Part shown: piece by piece, positions 40,196 through 52,574 of the stretch
Position numbering within the stretch: position 1 is the stretch's first letter
How the letters are laid out: each line of letters begins with the position of its first letter
From: Stropharia rugosoannulata
Lineage: Eukaryota > Basidiomycota > Agaricomycetes > Agaricales > Strophariaceae
Direction of reading: 5' to 3'
DNA: 64,000 nucleotides
Assembly (NCBI GenBank): GCA_028532985.1
Contig: JANCIK010000009.1
Location: forward strand, 2,728,001 to 2,792,000
Notes under the pieces: model-generated
What the model was told of the DNA's origin: nothing
The model's input: the letters and a program-made list of their open reading frames with translations, nothing else
The model's database searches: none
Made by a program: the position numbers and the translations under genes

Positions 40196-42178
40196 ATGGA
40201 TCACGGAATTGAAGCAAACCCTTTTGAAGTTCAAACCGTGGCACCCAAAGTCAAGCCTTACCCAAATTGCAACTCAAAAGATGCTCCATCGTTTACAGGA
40301 CCCACTACTCCTTTACATCGATACCTAGAGGACATCGAGGAATTATGCAAAGACAGGGGAGACACATCGGATATCACACAGATTACAAAAACCCTGTGGT
40401 ATGTGGATTACCGATACCACGAAACATGGAAGAATATTCTAGATGAAAACAAATCCTGGAAGGAGAATAAACAAATATTACTGGAATATTTCCCTGGGTT
40501 GGATTCGCTCTACAAATACTCAGTCAACGATCTGCATAAATTAATACAGAAGTTTTCGAGCAAACCCATGGATAATCAAGAACTTCTAGCAGAATATCAT
40601 TGTGAATTCATGATTATAGCTACTTATCTGGAGAAGGAGCAATTATCATCAAGAGACGACATCAACAGAAACTATGTTCTAGGTCTTCCAAAAGAATTCA
40701 GGGCGAAGGTTCTTACTCAATTAACAGTTGAAGACCCGAAGCGGAAACCGGGCCTGGTTCATGATTATCTTCAAGTTAATCGAGCGGCTCGATATGTTCT
40801 TCAAGATAACGCTTATTCTGACAGGTATGGCCTTGAAGACACACCTCGTGAACAGACGAAAACCGAAGAAACTGCTCTTGAGCTCATGCTAAGGAAAATG
40901 ACATCGGAATTAGGATCAATAAAGATGTTCATGCAAGGCCAACCTAATACATCTTTTCCGACGCAAGAAAGACCTATGTATTGTTCCACTCCGCGCTACG
41001 CCCCTGGTTGCTTGTTTTGCGGAGACATTAATCATATTATGAGGTCTTGCAACTTGCCGGATGAATTTATAAACAAGGGAATCATCAAACAAGGACCAAA
41101 TGGTAGATTTACAATGGCTAACGGCGACTGGATCAATGGAACTGGAACAATAAAAGAAAGGATCGAAAACATCCTCAAACTACAATGTGCTCGAGATGCA
41201 CCCCCTCACCTGTCGCCAGCTACCACGATGATGTTTTCCTGTACTACGGCTGAAACCTTGTTTAATTCTTCCAGTAAACTCGAAGAAGTTGACGAAGAAA
41301 TCGGTGAGGTTTATCTGAAGACAAGGTCTTTGCCCCAAGACAAACCTGGACCAGGCAAAAACTCATCTGCTTATGAAAAAGTCCCTGAAGTCGTGATTGC
41401 CGAAAGGAAATCGGAAAAAACAATACCAGAAGCACATGTAAGATTTGAACCGGCTAAAGGACCCCAGTACAGATTCACCTCAGGAGCGGAAAATCTGGAT
41501 CTTCTTAAGAAAGTCATATCAAAATCTTTGGATGCAGAAATTACTATTTCTCAAAGAGAGTTGTTGGCTATTTCTGGAGAACTTCGGAAATATTTCAAGG
41601 AAACAACTACACCAAAGAGAATTCCGACAGTTAGCTATGTCCATGGTGAAGAAAATGAAGGGTCTTATGTGCTACAATTTGCTTCGGAAAATGGGCCATC
41701 AGATAGAGTCCTTTTGACGGCTTCTCCCCTCATGAAACTCAGGGTGATACCTGCGTTTCTAAACAGTGAATTCACGGCAGAATGTGTCTTGGACCAAGGA
41801 TTGGAAATCATGGCAATGGACAAGCACATATGGAGGAAACTGTCTCACAATATAAACCCAGAAAGGAAAATATATATGGAGTCTGCCAACACAGAATTAT
41901 CGCAAACGGATGGAATGTGCGAAAACCTTAAAATCACTATTGGAAGCCTTGAACTCTATTTTCAAGTACATGTCGTGGATAAAGCCCCTTTTCAAGTTCT
42001 GATAGGACGACTGTTCTTTGTGTATACTGGATGCACTACTAGGGATTATACAAATGGCGACCAGGAAATTACTTTGACTTGCCCCAACACGCAAAAGGTG
42101 GTTACTATTCCAACTCAGCCCAGGAATAAGGTTTCCGAAAAAGAGTCAGCGGATTTTCCAGAATCCCGACTGAATTAA
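40196..42178 (+). CDS. GyB Gag-protease
   Basis: 660 aa in one frame. The Gag core includes LEDIEELCKDRGDTSDITQ, QILLEYFPGLDSLYKYS and RNYVLGLPKEFRAKVL. A CCHC knuckle (CLFCGDINHIMRSC) lies near residue 281. The C-terminal retropepsin region has VLDQGLEIMAMDK where GyA has LLDSGLQIVSM, then LYFQVHVVDKAPFQVLIGR. D-Q-G in place of D-S/T-G is unusual. The frame stops 14 nt before the pol ATG. No frameshift, unlike GyA. Confidence 0.88.
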   Translation: MDHGIEANPFEVQTVAPKVKPYPNCNSKDAPSFTGPTTPLHRYLEDIEELCKDRGDTSDITQITKTLWYVDYRYHETWKNILDENKSWKENKQILLEYFPGLDSLYKYSVNDLHKLIQKFSSKPMDNQELLAEYHCEFMIIATYLEKEQLSSRDDINRNYVLGLPKEFRAKVLTQLTVEDPKRKPGLVHDYLQVNRAARYVLQDNAYSDRYGLEDTPREQTKTEETALELMLRKMTSELGSIKMFMQGQPNTSFPTQERPMYCSTPRYAPGCLFCGDINHIMRSCNLPDEFINKGIIKQGPNGRFTMANGDWINGTGTIKERIENILKLQCARDAPPHLSPATTMMFSCTTAETLFNSSSKLEEVDEEIGEVYLKTRSLPQDKPGPGKNSSAYEKVPEVVIAERKSEKTIPEAHVRFEPAKGPQYRFTSGAENLDLLKKVISKSLDAEITISQRELLAISGELRKYFKETTTPKRIPTVSYVHGEENEGSYVLQFASENGPSDRVLLTASPLMKLRVIPAFLNSEFTAECVLDQGLEIMAMDKHIWRKLSHNINPERKIYMESANTELSQTDGMCENLKITIGSLELYFQVHVVDKAPFQVLIGRLFFVYTGCTTRDYTNGDQEITLTCPNTQKVVTIPTQPRNKVSEKESADFPESRLN

Positions 42179-42192
42179 CACAGTCGGGAAAG

Positions 42193-42960
42193 ATGTTCAT
42201 GTTAAATATAGTGCACGAGAAACGACATGAACAGCACAAGAAGGATATTCCTTCAGCACTATCATTTGGACGATTTATAACTCCCTTATTTGCAGCAAGA
42301 ATAGATGATGAAAGAGGATCATCATATCACAAAATATACCCTACTAATTTTAATTTTGAAGTTTCGGCCAGATTTATCGGCCAATGTTTACAGAAGACTC
42401 ATGCTTACTCTTTTCAACAAAGAGCACTAATAATAAAAGCCAGGAAAAAATATAAACCTGTGGCGAGACGGACGTTTCCTGTGTCAACTACGCTTCCCGA
42501 AGAATATCGTGTTATTAGAAGAATTCCATCAGATCCTCTGGCTAATATGAAACTGTTACCTTTTAAAGTGGACCATATTGAACCAGGAATACGCTATACT
42601 AAAGAACGAATGGATGCCTGGAACATAAATGAAGATGGCTTCTTGACACCGGATGAAGCTCGTCTAGTTCAATGGATCATTAAAGAACATGAGATGGGAT
42701 TTGCCTGGAATGAGATGGAGAAAGGTGCCTTCAGAGAAGACTATTTTGAACCTCTAAAGATACCCGTTGTACCACATGAACCATGGGCGGAAAAATCGAT
42801 ACTGATACCTCCAGGCATCGCTAAAGAAGTCACGAGAATTTTTCAAGATAAAGTCGCAAGCAAAGTATATGAACCTTCTAGTTCACCTTATCGGTCCAGG
42901 ATCCTATATGTGCCAAAGAAAAGTGGAGCAATACAGGTAGTGCATGACCTGAGAAGTTGA
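42193..42960 (+). pseudogene. GyB Pol part 1: N-terminus and start of RT
   Basis: Contains KARKKYKPVARRTFP and YEPSSSPYRSRILYVPKKSG, the RT fingers. It ends VVHDLRS-stop at 42960, where the family has VHDLR-x-LNAVT. A one-base deletion just before 42957 shifts the frame; the next fragment begins LNAVTI. Confidence 0.85.
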
Positions 42961-44880
42961 ATGCAGTAACCATAAAAGACTCAGCTCTACCGCCAGTTGT
43001 AGAACTTTATGCAGAATCTTTCGGTGGAAGAACTATCTATGCCATGTTTGATTTGTTTGTAGGATTTGACCATCGGGTTCTTCATCAAGATTCAAGAGAT
43101 TATACTATGTTCTCTTCGCCTATCGGAAACCTGGGATTGACCCGTCTACCACAAGGATTTACAAATTCGGTTCAAGTCCAACAAGGAGATGTGTCATTTA
43201 TCCTGGAGCCGGAGATTCCTGAATTTACGGCACCTTTTGTGGACGATGTACCGGTCAAAGGACCACGATCTTATTATCAAGATGAGAATGGGGTCTATGA
43301 AACGATTTCTGAAAACCCTGGTATCAGAAGATTTGTCTGGGAACACTTGAACAATGTACATCACATTATTCAAAGGATACAGCATGCTGGAGGAACCTTC
43401 AATGCCTCGAAATCCTTTTTGGCTGTACCAAGAATTAATGTTGTTGGCCATATGTGCAGCATCCAAGGAAGGACGGTTGATGAGTCAAAAGTCAGAGTTA
43501 TCAGGGATTGGAAACCTTGTGAAAACTTGACAGAAGTTCGCTCATTCTTGGGAACATTGGGTGTAATGCATATCTTTATAAAAGATTATGCAATGCATTC
43601 AAGACCGTTAACTGAACTAACAAAGAAGGACGTTGAATTCACATGGGGACAAAGAGAACAAGAAGCAATGGACAGTTTAAAGCGTCTCTTAATTCAGTCT
43701 CCAGCATTAACAGCATTGGACTATGAATCTGAAGGACAGATAATAATGGAGGTGGACTCAAGCAACATAGCTGTGGGTTTTATTTTATCTCAGGTTAAAG
43801 AAGACGGAAAGGAACATCCTGCGCGGTTTGGTTCTATAACTTGGAACAAAAGAGAATCAAGATGCTCACAAGCCAAGATCGAGTTATATGGCCTATTTCG
43901 CAGCCTTAGAGCATATCAGATATACCTGGTTGGAGTGGAAAACTTGATAGTCAGGACTGATGCGAGTTACCTCAAGGGAATGTTAAACAACCCCGATATA
44001 CAACCTAATGCTACGATAAATCGCTGGATAGCCGCCATACTTTTGTTTGACTTCAAGCTAGAACATGTCCCTGGAAAATCACATTCACCAGACGGTCTGT
44101 CAAGAAGGAGACAATCAGAATGGGATCCTCAAGAAGATTCCGAAGAAGAAGTAGAAGACTGGATCGACAGGGCATGCGGCTTCGGAATCTGGGTCTTAAA
44201 CAAAAATGACGATCGGAAATTCACTCACATGTCCATGGTACAGAAGAAAATACTGGGATCGTCATTGTCTTACAAGGCTATGGTACTTATTGCAGCTAAA
44301 TCGGTACCTCACCGTTCGGAAATTACTACAATGCTTAAGTTACCGGTTTCCGACAGAGGGGCTGACATGGATGAGGAATTAAAGAAGGTCAAAGAATTTC
44401 TAGGCGACCCCGAAAGACCCGCATGGATTCGCACAAGAAAGGAGTACGACCACTTTCTCAAGAAAGTAAGGCAATTCTTCATACTGGACAGAAAACTATG
44501 GAAAAGGTCCGACGATGGTGAACATAAACAAGTAGTACAACAAGAAGATAGGTTTCGGATACTCCAAGAAGTACACGATAACTTAGGACATAAGTCTTAT
44601 TTCACTGTGTGGAATAGGCTCACGAAGCGTTTTTGGTGGCCTAACATCAGTAATGATCTTACGTGGTACTTGAAGACTTGCAATATATGTCAGCGACAGT
44701 CAAGGGTAAAGAACCTCATTCTGCCAACGGTAGCTCGTCCATTGTCGCTATTTGTCAAGGTTCATGCGGATACTTTCTTTATGCCCAAAGGAAAAGGGGG
44801 AAAACATCTCTGTCTTCATCTACAATGTTCACTTTCGGGAATGCCTGAAGCTCTGGCTGTAGCGTCGGAAAACCATACGG
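42957..44880 (+). pseudogene. GyB Pol part 2: RT, RNase H, integrase N-terminal half
   Basis: Opens LNAVTIKDSALPPVVEL. The RT active site is F-V-D-D (APFVDDVPVKGP), intact. RNase H: IMEVDSSNIAVGFILSQ and RTDASYLKGMLNNP. Integrase finger: HDNLGH...CNICQRQ; first catalytic D in HADTFF. It is cut at 44880 by an inverted GyB solo LTR (duplication ACGG) and continues in frame at 45850. Confidence 0.88.
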
Positions 44881-45845
44881 TGTGAGGTGCGAAGTTGGGT
44901 TGGACTGGTCTGAAAAGCCTGTCTCTATAGTTCACAATGTGCGAAGGCAACGTGTGTACAACGATAGCACGTTGAAAAGGTTTTACTTGTTTTAAAACAA
45001 GGAGCTTCCAGTGTACAAGGTTTAAACAACGGTTTCTAATGCGAACTGGTATGATGTGTGTAGGTAGAATTTAACCCTGAAGGAAGCTGGGGAAGTACAG
45101 AGATATTCTACTCCTTAAATACCCGTTTGGTTGCCATGCCCAGATCGTTCCATATACATCCACGAAGATCCGACTGCCTGTGCTGTCTTTATCTCGTCGG
45201 AAACCCTGCTGCACTACAGCATGCTTCATATCTTGGCCACAAATTTCCTTATCTTCGGAAACCAAGCCCAAGCACAAGAAATCTTCCTGTGGCCGGATCA
45301 TCTCCATGTTCACCCCTAAACATACATCTCCTCCAACCCTCTCTCCACACCTATGTCCCTTGTGTTTGTATCGAGATTCTTCTGCTTTCTGCTACCCCAC
45401 GCCTGCATGTCGTCGGAAACCCTTGCATATCGTCGGAATCTGTCACCATTTTTGTCCCAGGTCGTATGTATGAGTATTTCCATGTGATTGACTTCCTTGT
45501 GGGTCCATAGTTACATCAGATTGTTAATATTGATCTGATGTTGTCGGCATCAGAAGTCCAATATTGCTCTGATGCTGTTGTCTTTCTTGATCTGCCATTG
45601 AGTTGTAATAACATCTTGAGTCTTCCTTGTGCTTGTCTTCTTGTTTCATCATGTACATATTTCATATCTTCGAATAAACTTGCATCTTCATATCTTAGAC
45701 TTCATATTTCGTGCTTCTTCTTGTTCTTTCAGTTTCCGATAGTAGTTTCCGATTGTTATGGCGGATATGTCGCTTCTTGTGTATCTATGTTCTGAACCTC
45801 ATGGTTTTTCATGTTTTCACGAGGGGCCAGCCCCAGCCCCTCACA
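44881..45845 (-). repeat. GyB-family solo LTR, inverted, inside GyB integrase
   Basis: 965 bp, the reverse complement of the GyB LTR, same length, flanked by ACGG at 44877-44880 and 45846-45849. A complete second insertion of the same family into this copy, later reduced to one LTR by recombination. Confidence 0.93.
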
Positions 45846-45849
45846 ACGG

Positions 45850-46349
45850 TTATAGGAGAATTTCTGTTGGATGTTATGTCGCGATGGGGAGCTATGGCTA
45901 TTATCGTGACAGACAATGGCACACCTTGGGTTAAAGCCGTGAACTATTTGGTGGAAAAATATGGAATCTACCACATCAGAATTTCGGGATATAATTCGCA
46001 GGCAAACAGCTTGATTGAAAAACGACATCTAGATGTTAGGGAAGCAATAGTCAAGACTTGTGAAGGCGACTTATCAATATGGCCATTAATTCTCCGATTT
46101 GTTTTATGGGCTGAACGTGTTATGGTACAAAAATCAACAGGTTATACTCCCTACTACATTGCGCACAGAGTGGAACCATTATTCCCATTTGACATCACAG
46201 AAGCGACCTTCATGTTTCCCGATCAAGTTGATATGATTTCCGAAGAAGAGCTAATAGCACGAAGAGCTAATAGCAGGAAGAGCTATAATGCTGCAGAAGC
46301 GACCGGAAGATCTTGAAAGGGTCAAGGACAAAGTGGAGCAAGCACGGCT
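45850..46349 (+). pseudogene. GyB Pol part 3: integrase core
   Basis: Continues as IGEFLLDVMSRWG, then IIVTDNGTPW (second catalytic D) and SGYNSQANSLIEKRH (catalytic E), and GYTPYYIAHRVEPLFPFDI. Near 46270 the frame slips: the good sense resumes as QKRPEDLERVKDKVEQARL in another frame up to 46349, where the foldback element inserted. Confidence 0.82.
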
Positions 46350-47227
46350 CACATAGTGTAGCTACACTGTACCGACATAGTCGTACCTAGGGACACTACA
46401 GTGTAGTCGACAGTGTCGGTCCCTAGGAACACCCTTGTACCCACAGTGTATATGGCCTAAATAGGACAAACTACACTGTAGTCGATATACTCGTACCCGG
46501 GTACGGGCCCTATATGCCGCATTATGCCGTGCAGTCAAGCAGCATTGCATTGCAATAGTGGGCGGCATTACATTATACTGATGTGCGGCATAGTGAAAAA
46601 ATGAATTATGCCGCATTATGCCATGTGGTCATGCAGCATTGCATTGAGATAGTGGCCAGCATTACATTTTACTGATGTGCAGCATGAGGAAAAAAGGAAT
46701 TATGCCGGAAATCATATAGAATTGGATAGCTGCATGAATCACGTAGTATGTAGACTGGTTGTGATAATATGAGTTTGCCAATGTGGTGTCACATATTTAA
46801 CTTGCAGCAATCTTTCCAGATGTATTCACATATGAATTACTCATTACAATAGTACTGATCATCCACATATTGCTGCTTCACATATTTACCTTGCAGCATT
46901 CATTAAAAATGTAGCCAAAAAGAATGCAAAATCGAAATATTCATTACAGCAGTATTGATCATCTATTCCTTGCGGCAATTGCTGCAAATGTAGCCCAAAA
47001 GCATCCACAATCAAAATATTCATTACAAAAGTACTGATCATTTATACATTGCTGTTTCAAATATTTACCTTGCGGCAATCATTGGAAATGTAGACAAAAA
47101 TGCAGGGATTTCCAATAAAGAATGTATCACTATGTGAGATGGCCACAAGTCAGATAGTTTGGATAGCATACATGTTATGGCAAGTAAAGTTGGATGAGAG
47201 AATAGTATCGTGTGTAGATTGCCACTG

Positions 47228-47960
47228 ATGAATGTATAACTACATAAGATGGCCGCAAATATGCATAGATTGCCACTATTAAATGTGCCACTATGTGAAA
47301 TGGCGCAAATATCCATAGATTGCCACTGATGAATTTATCACTACATGAGATGGCCGCAAATGTGCATAGACTTCCACTGATGAATGTATCACTATGTGAG
47401 ATGGCCGCAAATGTACACAGATTACTACTGAGGAAAATATCGCTACATGAGATAGCCACAAGTCATAGTTAGATAAGGGAGTTCTATTCTACATAGATTG
47501 CCACTGATAAATGTATCACTATGTGAGATGGCCACAAAAATGTGTAGATTGCCACTAGTAAATGTACTACGTGAGATGGCCGCAAAAATGTGTAGATTGC
47601 CACTAGTAAATGTACTACATGAGATGGCTGCAAAAATGTGTAGATTGCCACTAGTAAATGTACTACTACGTGAGATGGCCGCAATAATGCATAGATTGCC
47701 ACTGATAAGTGTGTCACTACATGAGATGGCCGCAAAAATACGTAGATTGCCACTAGTAAATGTACTACTATGTGAGATGGCTGCAATAATGCATAGATTG
47801 CCACTGATAAGTGTCTCACTACATGAGATGGCCGCAAAAATACGTAGATTGCCACTGATACGTGAACTACTATGTGAGATGTCCTCGAGTTACAGTTGGA
47901 TCAGGGAGTTCTATTCTGCATAGATTGCCACTGATACATTTATCACTATGTGAGATGGCC
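47228..47960. repeat. Tandem 48-51 bp repeat array, left foldback arm
   Basis: Units of 48 or 51 bp built on TAGATTGCCACTAGTAAATG, then GTGAGATGGCCGCAAAAATG. Because units are multiples of three, both strands show long frames with 16-17 aa repeats (for example MCRLPLVNVLREMAAK); these are by-products, not genes. Mirrored at about 49383-50115. Confidence 0.85.
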
Positions 47961-48232
47961 ACAAATATCCCACTGATAAATGTGCTACTATGTGAGATTG
48001 CCGCAAATATGTGTAGATTTTCACTAATAAATATACTACTATGTGAGATTGCTGCAAATATGCGTAGATTGTCACTGATAGATGTACTACTATGTGAGAT
48101 GGCCTTGAGGAATCTTAAAGATGTATTTGGAATGTAGAGGCAATAAGATATGATGAGTATGGCTTGTGAGTAGCATAAATAGTGTAAAATACCACTGGAT
48201 GCTTAATGGGCACTTAAGCATAATCTCTTGCG

Positions 48233-48514
48233 CATTACAGCTTGTGGCATGAAATACCAAATATATAGCACAACCTGCAGTAGCTAATATACAATATACA
48301 TTCAGAACTAACCTGACTCTGGTGGCATACCAAAATGCACGGGAACAATGTTATTTGAACATATATGACAGAAAAGAGAGGAAGCTTGCTGTATCAATGC
48401 TCTGTCTCCCCTTACATATCCAACTCCAGAGCCACCTCAGATAGATGTGACATAGATTAACTTACACCACAAATTGTGCTACATGTTTGGTATTTTATGC
48501 CACAAGCTGTAATG
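48233..48514. repeat. Small inverted-repeat element in foldback spacer
   Basis: 41-nt arms 48233-48273 and 48474-48514 (starting CATTACAGCTTGTGGCAT) are reverse complements with few mismatches, around about 200 bp. Looks like a MITE within the foldback element's centre. Confidence 0.65.
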
Positions 48515-49382
48515 CCATCCAACTGTAACTTGCAGTGATACAGTTGTGTATACTGCGACCACAGAAATCATAAAGAAATCATGGACACAACATACACAAG
48601 GTGTACAAAGGCGAGGTTTTTCCACATGGCTTCCAACCAAACCCCAAAACAATACACGAAGGCAAGCCGGAACAAGCTAAAAACAATACCAAAACGCGAG
48701 AGTGTAAGCTGCTACAACAGCTTCAAACCACTCTTAGATGCTGGATGCAACCAAGACACAATAGGGATGGTAAAACCGTGTATTTTGATTGTAATAGCAC
48801 CTAAAAGTCCCTATTCTTATTGTTCCTGGACCTGCATGCATGGAATGTGTCGGAATACTATGATCTGTGCAGCACATGTACAATGTGAGGCAGGCATTTA
48901 ACAGGCACTTAATCTGGAACATGCCAAAACATGGTTTCCGAGCAAAGTACAGCAGCATGCTCATCAGTGGCCATCTCATGTAGTAGTATATTAATTATTG
49001 TAAATCTATGTTAGTGGCAATTTACACAAAATACAACTTTTTTATCCAAGTGTCACTTGCAGCCATCTGACATAGTAATACATGAATCAATGGCAATCTA
49101 CACATATTTGCGGCAATCTCAAATCGTAGTGCATTTATCAGTGGCAATTTAAATGTTTTTACAGCCATCTCATATAGTGATAAATGTATCAGTGGCAATC
49201 TACATAGAATAGAACTCCCTGATCCAACTGTAACTCAAGGCCATCTCACATAGTAGTACATCTATCAGTGACAATCTACGCATATTTGCAGCAATCTCAC
49301 ATAGTAGTATATTTATTAGTGAAAATCTACACATATTTGCGGCAATCTCACATAGTAGCACATTTATCAGTGGGATATTTGT

Positions 49383-50115
49383 GGCCATCTCACATAGTGA
49401 TAAATGTATCAGTGGCAATCTATGCAGAATAGAACTCCCTGATCCAACTGTAACTCGAGGACATCTCACATAGTAGTTCACGTATCAGTGGCAATCTACG
49501 TATTTTTGCGGCCATCTCATGTAGTGAGACACTTATCAGTGGCAATCTATGCATTATTGCAGCCATCTCACATAGTAGTACATTTACTAGTGGCAATCTA
49601 CGTATTTTTGCGGCCATCTCATGTAGTGACACACTTATCAGTGGCAATCTATGCATTATTGCGGCCATCTCACGTAGTAGTACATTTACTAGTGGCAATC
49701 TACACATTTTTGCAGCCATCTCATGTAGTACATTTACTAGTGGCAATCTACACATTTTTGCGGCCATCTCACGTAGTACATTTACTAGTGGCAATCTACA
49801 CATTTTTGTGGCCATCTCACATAGTGATACATTTATCAGTGGCAATCTATGTAGAATAGAACTCCCTTATCTAACTATGACTTGTGGCTATCTCATGTAG
49901 CGATATTTTCCTCAGTAGTAATCTGTGTACATTTGCGGCCATCTCACATAGTGATACATTCATCAGTGGAAGTCTATGCACATTTGCGGCCATCTCATGT
50001 AGTGATAAATTCATCAGTGGCAATCTATGGATATTTGCGGCCATTTCACATAGTGGCACATTTAATAGTGGCAATCTATGCATATTTGCGGCCATCTTAT
50101 GTAGTTATACATTCA
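49383..50115. repeat. Tandem 48-51 bp repeat array, right foldback arm
   Basis: Mirror image of 47228-47960 with only a few differences, including a small indel near 50030-50050 relative to the left arm. Confidence 0.85.
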
Positions 50116-50999
50116 TCAGTGGCAATCTACACACGATACTATTCTCTCATCCAACTTTACTTGCCATAACATGTATGCTATCCAAACTATCTGACTTGTG
50201 GCCATCTCACATAGTGATACATTCTTTATTGGAAATCCCTGCATTTTTGTCTACATTTCCAATGATTGCCGCAAGGTAAATATTTGAAACAGCAATGTAT
50301 AAATGATCAGTACTTTTGTAATGAATATTTTGATTGTGGATGCTTTTGGGCTACATTTGCAGCAATTGCCGCAAGGAATAGATGATCAATACTGCTGTAA
50401 TGAATATTTCGATTTTGCATTCTTTTTGGCTACATTTTTAATGAATGCTGCAAGGTAAATATGTGAAGCAGCAATATGTGGATGATCAGTACTATTGTAA
50501 TGAATATTTTGATTCTGCATTCTTTTTGGCTATATTTTTAATGATTGCCGCAAGTTTTCAAGCAATTTATGTAGAGCAGCAAACTCACTTTTGTATCACA
50601 TTTAAAGGGTATCCTATAATGGTTTTTTGTAGTGCAGCAATTATTATTACATTTAAAGAATATGCCGCCATGGTTTTTAGTGGCGCAGCAGGTAACATTT
50701 GAAAGGCATGTTGCAAAACAATTTTAGTAGTGCGGCAAACTATTTCCAATAATTATATGCGGCAAAGCAAATTAAGGGATGCCACATAACAAACACTTTC
50801 AAGGCTTATAGTACTATACAGGATTTGACTAGTCTAATCATTACCCACTAAGTATAAGCGGCAATTTCTGGCATGTCCAAATATGGACAGGAAGGCCGCG
50901 GGTACGAGAGTGTTCCTAGGGACCGACACTATCGACTACAGTGTAGTGTCCCTAGGTACGACAGTATCGGTACAGTGTAACGTGCCTACCTGCACGGCT

Positions 51000-51363
51000 G
51001 AGGCAAGCTCGTTATTTTGAGCAATACAATAAGCATTGCATCGTGTTACAAGATTTCGCACCAGGTACTTTGGTCCTAGTCAGAAATTCACCAGTTGAAA
51101 AATCACTTGATCGGAAAACAAAACTGTGATACTTTGGGCCTCTAATGGTGTTACGACGAACGAAAGGGGGGTCTTACATCTGTGCTGAACTCAGTGGAGC
51201 CATATCCTACAAGAGATTTGCTGCATATTGCCTAATACCTTATATATCAAGAGAACCGCTTGAAATACCATGGGAACTATTGTCTCAACCCAAGGATCTA
51301 ATTAAAGGCATGGTACGCAAAGAGGTACCTGAGGACTTGCAAGTGGCGCCTGATGATGAATAA
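51000..51363 (+). pseudogene. GyB Pol part 4: C-terminus
   Basis: After the foldback element pol resumes as RQARYFEQYNKHC, DFAPGTLVLVRNSPVEKSLD, then an in-frame TGA (51127-51129) where GyA and GyA2 encode the WNGPYIVI stretch. It continues with YFGPLMVLRRTKGGSYI and CLIPYI and stops at 51363. The sequence matches the GyA pol tail (PGDVVLMRNSGIESSLN). With the earlier frameshifts this makes GyB pol non-functional. Confidence 0.82.
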
Positions 51364-51620
51364 CAAGTTTCCGACAACGCCTACACAACTTATATTTCTT
51401 AATGGAGCTTCAACAGTTTCAAGTTTTTTTTTTTTTCTTTTCATTTGTTAAATAAACTTTCTTTCTTTAGGTTATGTTCCTGTTTTACAAGACTGAGAAA
51501 TTATTGCTTCCAAAAATAAAAATATATGTTGATCAAGACAAACAATTATCTACAAGATACTACAGAAAGTTTTGCGAAGAAAGGGGATCGGGATTATAAA
51601 AGAACTACACATAAATTTCC
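51364..51620. other. Convergent spacer between GyB pol and asB4
   Basis: 257 bp with a T-run (51427-51437) and AATAAA near 51451, plausible 3'-end signals for pol. Pol and asB4 converge here as pol and asA4 do in GyA. Confidence 0.5.
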
Positions 51621-52574
51621 TTATCTCCTGCGGAATCTGTTTACCTCCCCGGCCATCCTGCGGATTTCTTCAACATGCTCCATGGCTAGCTCGACGAGGT
51701 CGCGAAGATGGGCTTCCATGTCGGTATAATGTCGCAAGTTTCGGTTGCAAAGGATCTCCAGTTCGTCGAGTCTGCTTGAAGGGTCGGCAGCAGTTTGCCA
51801 CTCTCGGAAATCCTGTATCAACCTTGTGTACGGCTCGTAGGTGGGCAAACCTTCATCGTGACCGTTGGAAATTGGGCTCGTACTGGATCTTGAAACACCT
51901 GAAGAGAATGTTAAATAACTGGAGAGGAAGAAAGGGAAGTTAATGCTTACCTGATGGTCCTGCCCCGGTATCTTCTTGCACAAGAGATATGGTATCGGTA
52001 TACCCGAAAAAGTCTGAGCCACTGACATCCATGGCGTTGTCTTCACCCCTTACGTTGCCTGCTTCTTCGTGTTTGTCACCGTGTTCAATCTTGTCCGATT
52101 TGTGGCTTTCCCCAGTGCTGATATCGTTGCTCTCTTCTTCGGGCTCGGGGTAAACTGTGCGCGATCGTTGGTCGTAAGAAAAGTCGCTGCCAGCCAGTGC
52201 ACGTGTCAAGAAATCTCCTGGCTGTTGTTTCTAGATTATTGTGGATATTATCAGCAAGAAAGTGACCGAAAAGAATAAACAGAACTTACACATGCAGTGG
52301 TGTTATTGCTGCAATTCTTCTTATCGACTTTGCAGTTGGTGCATGCTCGGCTCCAGCACGGTGTGTATTGCAATGTACACATATAACCTGGGTGGCTTTT
52401 GCACCAAGAGCACTTCTGGATCACTGTCTTAGAATGACTGAAACTCAATATGGCTTAATTACTCACTTGGTCATACTCATACCACCCTTCAGCAAGACCA
52501 AGAATTTGCAGGGTGGCCCAGCGCATATCGACTTCGTACATTGAAGCAGGACGAGCAGTGTGACGAGGAGGCAT
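51621..52574 (-). CDS. asB4: antisense protein of GyB with cysteine cluster, 267 aa
   Basis: Four exons: 52467-52574, 52290-52427, 51951-52230, 51621-51898 (108, 138, 280, 278 nt), GT-AG introns of 39, 59 and 52 nt, joined in frame. Exon 1: MPPRHTARPASMYEVDMRWA. Exon 2 holds the cluster C-x2-C-x7-C-x6-C-x4-C-x2-C-x6-C. Its end, C-x2-C followed six residues later by Cys in a basic context, recalls fungal zinc-cluster proteins and the asA1 cluster. Exon 3 is acidic; exon 4 ends in a coiled-coil-like helix (RLDELEILCNRNLRHYTD) and a basic R-F-R-R-R tail. The 39-nt first intron is short, so that join is least certain. No known family recognised. Confidence 0.75.

Larger units (their letters stand above)
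46350..50991. mobile_element. Foldback-type DNA transposon with 1.3-kb inverted arms
   Basis: About 4.64 kb flanked by the 8-bp duplication GCACGGCT (46342-46349, 50992-50999; 7 bp if the ends are drawn one base out). Terminal inverted repeats of roughly 95 bp share TACACTGTACC and CCTAGGGACACTACA. Inside, arms 46840-48107 and 49236-50503 are near-perfect mirror images about 48671.5. Arms carry tandem 48-51 bp units (core GATTGCCACT...GTGAGATGGCC). The centre (48108-49235) is single-copy and encodes nothing recognisable. No transposase, so non-autonomous. The duplication length suggests hAT or a P/Galileo-like group. Confidence 0.85.

Noticed and set aside
45127..45510. 127-codon frame present in each GyB LTR
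   Set aside because: Identical in all LTR copies because the LTRs are near-identical; overlapping frames on the same strand are equally open and no domain is seen.
47484..49859. Mirror pairs of 95-141-codon frames rich in Met/Leu repeats
   Set aside because: They come from 48-51 bp tandem units whose length is a multiple of three in a foldback element; both strands are open, so no coding signal.
47228..50115. CRISPR-like array
   Set aside because: Regular 48-51 bp units without unique spacers, mirrored in a foldback element of a eukaryote; there are no cas genes.
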